NCBI RefSeq assembly: GCF_964199755.1
Contig: NC_133897.1
Location: 117,127,579 to 117,191,578 of the forward strand
DNA from: Larus michahellis
Lineage: Eukaryota > Chordata > Aves > Charadriiformes > Laridae
DNA length: 64,000 nt
Direction of reading: 5' to 3'
Position 1 is the first letter of the stretch; each line of letters begins with the position of its first letter. A program made the position numbers and the translations under genes. A model generated the notes under the pieces. The model was given only the letters and a program-made list of their open reading frames with translations. It searched no databases and was not told the DNA's origin. Below, piece after piece: positions 13,801-24,011 of the stretch.

Positions 13801-15277
13801 GGCAGAAGTGTTTCGCTGCGGAGTCAGAGGACACATTATACCCCTTTTATCAGTACACAACCCCAGTCATATGTATGCCCACAGGAAGAAACATTTCCCA
13901 GGCAGAGAATGACTCAGACTAGGTCAAAGCAGAGATGTAAGGAGAGTGGAGAAAAGTGAACAGTAACTGCAGTTTATAAAAGGTGGCATTTATCTTACCA
14001 GAGTGACAGCTGCTCACTGTGAAGTTACAACGAAGTATTGTGATTTCTCTGACTCTGAAGCCCACCCTTTAGGAACCACTGATCTGGAATATGAAAAGAC
14101 TGCACATGCTGAAAAAGTCATCTTTAATAAGACAGGGTCAGATGGTGATCAAGCTCGCTCACATTCAGTGGCATTTTCCTTCTGCTTGTGGCCCCATTGA
14201 CATTAACACCATCATTATTGGTAAAATAAGGCCAAATAAAGTGCAGCTGCAGTTGCACTCCTGTTGGCTGCTGATAATTGATAATTAATAGATTCCAATA
14301 GATTTCAAAATTTTTATTTTCTCTGAAAGCCCAGCTTTACTGGACAGTAAGAACAGTTTGGGGTTCCCCTGGTAGGACTCTTATAATGACCAGGTTATCT
14401 AATTTATTTTACAACCCCAGCCCATGGTACCTACCGCTGTGTTGGGGCTCAGGAGCGTGAGCTGCAACAACTATCAGGCATGAAGTTGACTCTTTGTTTA
14501 TAAGATTAAACAATGACTAAGCTTAGCAAAAAGCATAAACAGTGGTGTAATAAGGCTGTCATTGCAGTATAACTAGAATGAAATGGAACTGTTATAAAAC
14601 ATAACTGCATTTTATTATAGCAAAGTCAAACGCAATCAGAAAACTGCTTCCTTTCAGTATAAATGTTGCACCTGTCTGCGTACAGCATGCTACACAAAGT
14701 CCCCGATTTAATCACCTCTTAGCTGTGTCATGACTCTTCCCTGATGCAAAACACAGCAATGCACCCAACCAGCTAGGAAAACCAGAAATCATAAAACAAC
14801 CGTAGTCTGAAAGAGTCTGGCCAATCTTCCTTAGTTTTTGTGTATTTATTGGCCCAGGGGAAAAATAGATAAAATCTATAGAAGCTGTACAAAACCAGAC
14901 TAACCATTCAATTTATATCAGAGATGGGTTGTGCCTTGTAATACCTATCTGTCAGACCGTGCTGGGGAGACATGCCACGAGAGTGGAGAGGAATACACAA
15001 GGCTCTAACCCGTGTTGCACAAGAAGGGCATCTCGGGCCTGGTGCAGAGGAGATGGGCTCGTGACCCGGCCGCAGCCTGTTTATGGAAAAAGCGCGCTGG
15101 TCTTCCCTCGTTCTGGCCATGAGTTTGTTTTCAGAGGCACCTATTAGAGGGGCAACGAGCTGGATTTCACACAAATTATGGTGCCCCATAACCATCATGA
15201 TTCCCTTGGTATGGCAGGAGTCATTGACACACAGAAAGTCTCAGGAAGAAAGAAAGAGGAAGAGAATGACTATGTGT

Positions 15278-15850
15278 GGCCAGCAGGACTAGGGAAGTGA
15301 TCGTCACCCTGTACTCAGCACTGGGAGGCCCCACCTCGAGTACTGTGTCCAGTTTTGGGCCCCTCACTGCAAGACAGACATTGAGGTGCTGGGGCGTGTC
15401 AAGAGAAGGGCAATGAAGCTGGTGAGGGGTCTGGAGCAGAGGTCTTAGGAGGAGCAGCTGAGGGAGCTGGGGTTGTTTAGCCTGGAGAAAAGGAGGCTGA
15501 GGGGACACCTTATTGCTCTGCAACTACCTGAAAGGAGATTGTAGAGAGGTGGGGGTCAGTCTCTTCTCACAAGTAACAGGGGATAGGACAAGAAGAAATG
15601 GCCTCAAGTTGCACCAGGGGAGGTTTAGATTGAGTATGAGGGAAAAATTTCTTCACCAAAAGGGTTATCAAACATTGGAACAGGCTGCCCAGGGAAGTGG
15701 TGGAATCATCATCCCTGGAGGTATTTAAAAGCTGGGTAGACGGGTTGTTTAGGGACATAGTTCAGTGGCGGTTTTGGCAGTGTTAGGTTGATGGTTGGAC
15801 TTGGTGATCTTAAAGGTCCTTTCCAACCTAGACAATTCTATGATTCTATG
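15278..15850 (+). mobile_element. CR1 LINE fragment (5'-truncated)
   Basis: About 570 bp of the 3' end of an avian CR1 non-LTR retrotransposon. Recognisable parts are the reverse-transcriptase C-terminal coding region (GAGCTGGGGTTGTTTAGCCT, GGAACAGGCTGCCCAGGGAA), the 3' UTR (TTGGTGATCTTAAAGGTCCT) and the terminal ATTCTATGATTCTATG repeats at 15835-15850. The reading frame is broken by several indels and stops, so it is an old dead copy. The 5' truncation is typical of CR1. Confidence 0.93.
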
Positions 15851-18800
15851 TACATTTTTATAGCAGGCAGGTAGCAACAGAGGTTGGGCCGGGTGGGCTG
15901 TGTTGGGCTGGCCTCGCTTGGCTTTGCTTAGTTTGTTTCCTTGCAGCTGGGGAACACCTCATTGCTCAGGTATCACTTGAACAGACCTCATGTTTTTCTT
16001 TTATGCTTTTTTAATCTTAGCTCTCCTGAAACAGAGATGTCACAAGGTAATATTTGCAAGGTCATGAGGTAACCTGATTTTAAAGCCTCAGATCAGCTCA
16101 TTAAATTGAACTCGCTGATTTATCATACAAGACCAGAGTATCAAGGATACATAAAAAACCAAGTCAGAAAAGAAAAGAAAGACTCTGGGAAGAAAGTTTC
16201 TTCTTTTCTTTTTTCTTTTTTTTAATGCACTAAGAATGTTTGAGAAAAGCAGAGATGTAAAGGGAAAAACTTGGAGCCAGAAGATCCAAACTTCCCCTTG
16301 ATTCTAAACTTAGCTCAGCCACTGGCCCACCGTGCAGATGACTCACTGCACTTCCTTGAACTTAAATCATTCGTCTTACAAAACTTGTTAAAGAAAGACG
16401 TCAGTGTAAATTAGATGTTGTGTCTAAGTTTAGCTATGGCCAATACATAAATATTGGAACTTTAATGCATTATCATTTTTGTCTGATGTAGAAATATGTC
16501 TTTATACACATATGCATATATAGAGAGAGCAAGGGAGAGAAAGATTTTTTTGCACTATTTTTACCATTTAATTTACATATATTGTTATTTTGCTGGTGAC
16601 ATAAGAGCTCACAACTGATTAAAAGTTTAACCATTTTCAGAGCAGCCTGATTCCCACACCGCCCAAGCACTCTTCATTCTCTCAAACTGTCAGGGAAGTT
16701 TCAATCCCATCCAAGCGGTGGGAGCTGAGAGTAAACGTTCGGCATATAACACACATGATGGCTGATTTCTTGTGACACTAATCTTCGCTCCTGAGGGAAA
16801 GGCAGTCATTTATTCATCACTCTACCACTCAAAAGTAACCATTCTTCTCACCATGGAGATAAATGTCAAAACAGAGATCAGCCATAGGCTGAGTCTAATC
16901 TAATCTGTCCAAAATGAATATATATTTAGATCTGTTGTCAAATCTTGAATGGTAAACCCTTTAGCCTGGGCGACTATTTTCTCAGTGTGCCCTCTCCACC
17001 TATAAATATACTTACCACATTGGATATACACTAGCAGAGGAGCAAATTAACACTGAAAAAATGGGCAGGATATGAGGCTCACCAACCTTTCAGAAACGTG
17101 TAACAAAGGCACATAATTTTCATTACGGTGTCTCTACCCTTTAACATCCATCTGAAATCAGAGGGCCCTTCACTCCCAAGCGCTTGATCCAGCAAACGGG
17201 AAAAACAAGCTCCAGCCTGGATGCTTGCTTTAAGGGATCTGTGGAAGACGGCAATGGGAATTCCCTTTCTTGGAAAACTGATCATTCTCAACATTCCTCT
17301 CCTTTCTCCAGTTCACACTTACATGTTGAGGATGTCATTTGGGAGGTGTTTGTTCATGCTAAATCCTCTCCCATCCAATTATACCTACGCAGTTCCTCAT
17401 ATCCTGGTACTGAGACGTTGGAGGACACCACAGAAGAACCAGAAGTCCACAGAAGAACCAGGAGTCCACAGAAGAACCAGAAGTGACTGCCATTTTTGTG
17501 TCCAACTTCTCTACTTCTTACTGCCATAAATCTCCATGAGGTTCTTTTTGAAGTGCAACACCTGAAATTCATCTCAGAGCCTGAAGAGAAAGAGGTCTTC
17601 TCTCTGTGATCCACATGAAGAAATTATACTATTTCAGAGATCAATGCATCTATCTATCTTATCTTAGACATTTCATTATCAAAGTTGTGAAACAAACACT
17701 CTTGTATAAATGGCAAACATAGGATGCTTGTCTCCACTGCTTGTAAATTGGCATATTTCTGGTTCTTAAATACCCTTGTTCAAAACTAAATACCATTTTG
17801 AGGCTTGCATAAGCCCTATCAACAGCCAGTTAACTAATTTTTGCAAAATTCTACCTTAGCAGTTCAACCACGTTACCTCTAATGCATCAGGTACTACTTC
17901 TCTTCTCTGTGGATTCCAGGTAAGTATCTGAGCCATGGTCAGTTTTAGCAAAAAGTACTTCCAGACATCCCATGTGGGTCTAGACTGAATGGGCCCTCAG
18001 CTACACCGGGATGGGATTGCTTCTAGGAACCGAAGTGCAAAAGAAGGAAATTTGGCCAACAGCCTGCTACGAGTCATTCTGACTTGCTCTGTCACAGGAT
18101 TTGCACTTAGACTGGGCCAAATCCTTTTCTGGCATAATTACACAGACCTGCACCAGAGACGGGTTGGGCCCATCTATCACAATGCACAAATGAGATTGCT
18201 GTAATGGGTCTGCTCTTTCTAAAGATGACAGGGATGGGTGCCAGGTGACAGCAGAGATGAGAAGGAAAAAATTGTGTTATAACACAACTTAACACAAAGT
18301 AGTACAAAATAGGAAGCAAGAACAATGGCGTCACTTCCAGGCCAGGGCCCCTGTGCATGTGAAGTAATCATCCAGAAAAGAAGATAGGTGTGGGAAATGG
18401 TTATGAACGGATCGTGATCTCCCAGCATGATGAAATGGCCAAGAGAGAAAATGCAACCCTTTTTAGCAATGAGCAGCCCCTGAGGAAGAAGAGGAAAGTT
18501 ACTGCTTTTTGCCACATCCTTGAGGTGGTCATTGCTGGGTACACGTCACCATTTCTAGTCTCAAGACTTCAGCAAGGATGTTAATAAGTACAAATGGTTC
18601 AGAAATAATGCCATCTGTGGAAAACCTCCCTCATGGCGAGCACTTAAAGGTTGACCTTGCTACCTCAAAGATAGGACATAGAGGAGGGGAAATCTCTGCC
18701 TAAGACTACCTACATGGAGGGGAAAATCTACAGGCATTAGAGGTTCTTCAGCAGGCTACAAATCTCTTGGACTCAAAAATGAGACAAACTGAAACAAGAA

Positions 18801-21104
18801 ACAGACTGCTAAACTGCCACATTTGGAACAACTTATGCAGCAAATTTGCCATTCCTGCGAGTCTTGCAATCAATACTGCTGTCATACAGAACAGCTCACT
18901 CAGAAATTAAATGCTAAATGAAGGACTCCATGAAATCCTATGCCCTGTACTACCTAAGATAGAGTAGATGATCATAAGAGTCCCCTCGGGTCTTAAAAAT
19001 CTATGAGTGTAGTTAAGAGTCTAAGCATGAGGTCCTTAAAATTTTCAGGGATGTGCTTTTCCTGAAGGTTTTTCTGGAAGAAAGACTAAATGTTTTAGCC
19101 TGGAACTGGAAATTAAGCTGCAAAAGTATCTAGTAACAAGCCCCCAAAAGATAAAACTCCCTCCTGATTTTCTGTTTTCCTTGACTCTAGATGGAAATGT
19201 ATACAGCCGATAGACGAGCTTTGTTTTTTGAAGAAGGCTGAAAGCCTCATGGAGGGGAGGTCACCACCCTCACAAGCAAATCTTATGAAAGGCAGATGCT
19301 GGCCACAGCTGGGTTTACACCAGGGCTCTACAGAAATTGGTTCTTTCAGGCTCTTCTGGTTCTGATGCTCTGTGACAGATGCGGTGTTGCACCATGTTTC
19401 TGAAGGCTGGAATCTGGAGCAGTCTGTCCTGCTCTGTTCAGCCTCCTTTACTAAGCGGAGTTTGTCACTTTGACTGAATGTCGGGAGGTTTTTATAATGC
19501 AGGGCTCCAAAATCATGTCTTGTCTAGTCATTCTTATTTCCTCAGCCGGCTTTCTCCATTTCTGCTGCTAGTCGCATAGCAGCATGCAGAACATCAGCAA
19601 TCCCCAGAAAACTCATGTTATAGGACTCAGTATTGCACATTGTCCAAGCATATCATTTCAGATGGCAGTTTAAATCACTGGGAATAGAGCTGAGCTTCTT
19701 CGTGAAATCATATTTGATTTGGTAAAGAGGAATTTCAGCAGAGTGAGGCTAGGACCATCTCTATGTCATTTACAGCAGAATTTCCATCTTCTGTACAACT
19801 TCAACAAGTGCCAGGACTTGATGAAGAAGACCTTATTTTTCAGGCAGACCAATCCCAAGTTTTCTCCTTTATCTACCAAGGTCTTCAGCTTGGATCTCTT
19901 TCCACGTTTTCAATTGAGATGGGCTTCAATTGAACGTGGTGTGATTATATGTATGAGCACTGCACAATTACTGAATAAACCTAACAGGAATTTTTTTGGC
20001 TGTATGCTGCCTTTGGGAAACGGTGACTTGATTTTCTTTTGCTATCAGACTGAGAAACCATCGTCCTCTCCCCCTCCCCCCAACAGGTATTTGTTTGCAT
20101 TGTTCTCTGACCCAATCTGCATTTAATCAGGACTTTTATCTCGCTTTGCACTAATTCCTAACACATAGCACTAAGCCCACCAGCTTTCTAAGTTCTCTCA
20201 GTGTCTTCCAGTCAGTGAAATGCTGTTGTTGAAACTAGCCTGGAAGGTGAATTCGTGGCAGAGAGGATATGACCGGTCTGTTTCAAATCCTGGATTTAAG
20301 AGTTTTGAAAAATAAATTGCTAGGAAATTGTCATTTAATTCCTGTGCTTTAGTTTTTAATTGTATGCTTTTAGAAGGAAATGGAGTTCAGTTTAAACTAA
20401 ATTGCTGTTACTTTCCAACATACTGGAATGAAGTCCCTGAGCTACGATAAAAATAATAAACGTAAGCAGCTATTGCTAAACTAAAGTGAAGATTAAAGGT
20501 CGGATATCCTGACCTCCGGGTTGTGCCGACAAACCACCCTGCCTGTCTGTGCTTTTTCGTTGTAGCCACCAATTACCCTGTAAAATCTGAGTAACTCTTT
20601 GTTGTGTTGTAGTATCTTTTTTTAGGACAGCCCAGTACTTTTTTAATCCAAAGAAAGATGCTGCCGTTGCCCAAGCCCGGTGATGCCGGGAAGCGCATTA
20701 TCACATACAGAATGTTCATTAAAAGCGGATTAGGTGAAGATCTCATCAAACATACCGATTCCGCTTAAAATAAACGGCTTCTAAGCACAGGAATTGTTAG
20801 AGGAATGGGCGATAGGCATCGACCGGTTTGGTTTGCATATTTTCAGAGAGTATTATTGAGCTGGCGTGTGTGGAACCAGGCTCTTTACTTCAGTTTTGTT
20901 TAGCTTACTGGAACAGAGCAGTAACCGTCGGTAAAAATGTTAGAGGTTATTCGATGATAAAATGTGGAGACTTAATAAAAAGATATCCCAGGCATGAAAA
21001 GTTAGAACAACGCTGCTTGAAAATGAACTAATTAAAAAAAAAAAAAATTAAATGAAATGCAGCTTTCGCTGCAGGTTCTAGTGTTCTCTCCCCCAAACAT
21101 TAGA
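15851..21104. other. Intergenic sequence between the CR1 and the ADCYAP1 3' end
   Basis: Unique sequence apart from the 19-bp tandem repeat. The last part (20480-20840) has more CpG than its AT-rich surroundings and short symmetrical motifs such as CCCGGTGATGCCGGG, which is suggestive of constrained noncoding DNA. No gene is seen. Confidence 0.5.
17428..17484. repeat. Three tandem copies of a 19-bp unit
   Basis: Unit CCACAGAAGAACCAGAAGT is present three times back to back (17428-17446, 17447-17465, 17466-17484). The middle copy differs by one base (GGAGT for GAAGT). The near identity points to recent duplication. Confidence 0.92.
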
Positions 21105-23742
21105 CGAAATTGCATTGTTTACAAAAATTTATTAATACAAACTTTACACACTTTATATAACAGTTATCAAATTCCTAGTTATAGATATCATGTGTGTAAT
21201 AATACTTTGTTTAAGTTCTTTTTATATTCATTTGCACACAAAATAAGTTCTCCAAGACTAACATCTACCTAAACTATGACTGTTATCTCAGATCTGCTCA
21301 AATTTTGGTAAGGCTGTTGGCGTTTCTAAAAAAAAAAAAAAAAGAAAAAGAAAAAAAAAGAAAAGAAAAAATCATACAAAGGATAATAACCTAGGTGATC
21401 ACTTCATAATGCTTGCGACTAGCCACTGAACTCTAACGGATAAGGTCTTAAATAAAACGTCAAGAGAGCCCTATGTCATTATACCACAGCCGACACAAAC
21501 ACAGCAAACTCTGCCCATTGCCGACGAACAGAAGTACGACTAAAACGCAAGCCGATGTGTTGCAGCATCGTAGGGCCACTAAAATAGCCATCCGTGTGAA
21601 CTCGTGGCGATTTTACAAGGTGAAGAGAAGGCACGAAAGCTGCAAACTGCGCCCCGCGTTCCCTCCGCCCCAAGAAACCCGCAACCGGCGGCGGGACGGG
21701 CAGCGAGAGCTGCCGCCGGGGGGTGGGGGGGGAGCGGGGGGAGGCAGCCCGGGCAGGCGGTGCCGGCAGCGCCCGGCTCTGCCCGCCCCTCTCTCCTCTC
21801 CCCGGCGGCTCTGCCCGGCCGGGGAAGGAGGGTTTCTTTTTAACCCGCGATTATTTTTAATTTTTTTTGGGGGGCGGGGGTGGGGGGGAGGGGGTTGCTT
21901 TCCGACGTCTTGAATGCGGGGCTCGTTTAGTGTCTTTGGAAAGACTTCTCTAAGGTTTTGTGTGGTGAGCTGGAAGGAAGCAGGTACCTACGTGTGTCCT
22001 CCTTCTCCAGCTGCCCGGGCGGAGGGACGGGGCCAGCCCCCGGCCGGGGTCGCTGCTGCTTTACTGTCCCCCGGGCGGAAGGTAAGATAGGAGTCCGTAC
22101 ATAGAGAGATGAGGTGAAAATGGTTTATCTCGTTAGAAACCGGACCACAGGTGAACACTACAACATTCTTTTATGACAAAAGTTTGTTTTATGAAATAAA
22201 TTTTACTAAGCAATAAGCCAGAATGTAGAAAAATACATTTTACCTCCAAACTCAATAAACAAGGAACAAAAACTTTCGTAGTAGTGCATAATTCTTTAGT
22301 GGTAGCTACAACAGGGGTTCCTAAACTTGTACAACAAGAGCTTGCATAAAACAGAACAAAGGAGTGAGAGAGCGTTCACAATCTTTTTTTTTTTTTTCCC
22401 CAAAAGAACATAACCCAAAAAAGGTGACTCAGGTGGGTTAAACAGAGCTCGGAAAAGTGCGAAGAGAGGATGAGAGGCGGGAGGGTCTACAAGAAGAAGA
22501 AGAAAGAAAAAAAATACAAAAAAAAAAAAAAAACAAAACAAACAATCAAAGAAAAGAGCAACTCCGACCGAAAAATGCAAAGGCGAGAACCCTGCTCATT
22601 ACACATGATGAGAAGCATGGACAGCACTGGAGAGTAACACACTGTACTTTGCATCCAGGTCCAGTACCGAGCTGCCCGGGGCAGTTGGGTAGCGGATCGG
22701 AGGTGGGATCGCCTCGTCTTCCCTCGGCCCTGCGGCACCGGCTCCGGCTCCGGCCCCGGGGCGCGGCGGGGGCCGCCCCCGCTCACTTCCCCACTCTTCC
22801 CAAACGGGTCCTGTCTCCGCTTTCGCTTTGTTCTGCAACTCTGCCCAAACAGCCAGAAGAGCAGTGCACCGGGCTTAGTACTCACTATCCTTGCTGCTGG
22901 TTCGGGATTTGAGGGTTGGGGGGTTGCATTTGGCTTCTTTTTTTTTTTTTTTTGGTTTTGTTCTGAAATTTGGTTGTTGTCGTTTTAACTATTTCTCCCT
23001 CCAATAGGCAACAGAGATGCACAATTTGGATCGAGCTGTTGTTTTCACAAGAGAATTATCCTCTAAGCTCATTGTTTGAGGAGACACTAATACAGATACA
23101 ACTGGAATCAAAGAAAGCAGGAGGGAAAAAAAATAAATCGAAATCTAGAGGAAAGGGTACGCTGCCCCTTCGGAGAGGCTAAAGTGGCAAAGGAGCCTGC
23201 CTTGAGACTCACCGGGGGAAGAATCTGCTTCACCAATTTTCCCAAATCATTTTCCTCATAATCCCCTGGGAGCAGGGCATCCTTCTCTATGTACAGTAGC
23301 AAATGGTGAAAATTAATGTCCTCGACCCTGTCGCGGATAAAAATACTATCCTTTTAATTTCCATTACAAAAATAGGAGTAATATTCAAAACAATGATTGT
23401 CTTTTTTTTCTATTTATTTTATATAAAAACATAAACAGCTCAGGCGAATTCTTGTTCTTGTGCAGGTTTTATATGAAGAATTGTTCTTTAGTATTCGTAG
23501 TAGTATTTATATATATATATTTATATATTATATATAACTTAATGATTGGTCCACAAAGTAGATCTGTGCGTTTCTCTAGTGCTTTTGTACAAAAGAAAAA
23601 CAATATTATTATCAAAATATTCATTTAATGGCTTTACTTCATACATAAATACATGTTTAGATAACACAGGAGCGGTGATTGTTCAGTCAGTTTGGAAATG
23701 ACTTTTGTTTTTGTTTAGATTTTTTTTTGTTGTTGTTGGGTT

Positions 23743-23786
<44 letters not shown>

Positions 23787-23824
23787 AGGACTTTGTATAC
23801 ACAGGAGTGGCTGGTAACTCATCG
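21105..23824 (-). other. ADCYAP1: Probable ADCYAP1 3' untranslated region
   Basis: Downstream of the stop, the minus strand has the (GA)n tract, AU-rich stretches (23330-23540) and several candidate poly(A) signals. AATAAA complements occur around 23413 and 21127, and an ATTAAA complement around 23355. The distal site has a UGUA-like element just upstream (TTTGTATTAATAAA on the minus strand) and a G/T-rich element downstream, so cleavage near 21105 is plausible. That gives a UTR of about 2.7 kb. The interval also contains a GC-rich plus A-rich patch at 21640-22080 that looks unlike the rest. The end point is inferred and alternative poly(A) use is likely. Confidence 0.4.
23742..23786. repeat. 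(CT)n/(GA)n microsatellite in the 3' UTR
   Basis: About 45 bp of TC dinucleotides with one TT interruption. Read on the ADCYAP1 mRNA strand it is a (GA)n tract starting roughly 40 nt after the stop codon. Long GA tracts are length-variable and can bind GAGA-type or splicing factors or form triplex DNA; which applies here is unknown. Confidence 0.9.
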
Positions 23825-24011
23825 CTACAAATACGCTACTCGGCGTCCTTTGTTTTTAACTCTTTGTTTATACCTTTTCCCCAGGACGGCTGCTAAGTAT
23901 TTCTTGACAGCCATTTGTTTCCGGTAGCGGCTGTAGCTGTCCGTGAAGATGCCGTCTATGTGCCGCTTGGTCAGCGGTTCCGCCTCGTCCCCCAGGCCGC
24001 CGCCGGCACCG
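23825..24011 (-). CDS. ADCYAP1: ADCYAP1 last coding exon (PACAP-38 / PACAP-27)
   Basis: 187 coding nt after a CTTGCAG acceptor. It completes Gly111, then encodes [21 protein letters not shown]-38, GRR and VAYL before TAG at 23827-23825. PACAP-38 begins [12 protein letters not shown] and ends KQRVKNK. Compared with the mammalian peptide the only difference I recognise is Ile for Ser at position 2, matching my memory of the chicken peptide. Internal GKR after L27 and terminal GRR after K38 provide dibasic cleavage and amidation for both mature forms. The Gly-rich linker lies in the GC-rich part of the exon; the PACAP-coding part is closer to average composition. Confidence 0.97.

Larger units (their letters stand above)
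5546..15277. other. Gene-free intergenic sequence downstream of ADCYAP1
   Basis: Mostly unique AT-rich DNA with small GC-richer patches (6900-7300, 11150-11450, 13540-13700). It contains the repeated 58-bp segment and a stretch near 8390-8480 with an exact octamer ATGCAAAT (8435-8442). The 186-codon open frame at 11583-12143 has no recognisable domain and is not called. Confidence 0.55.
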
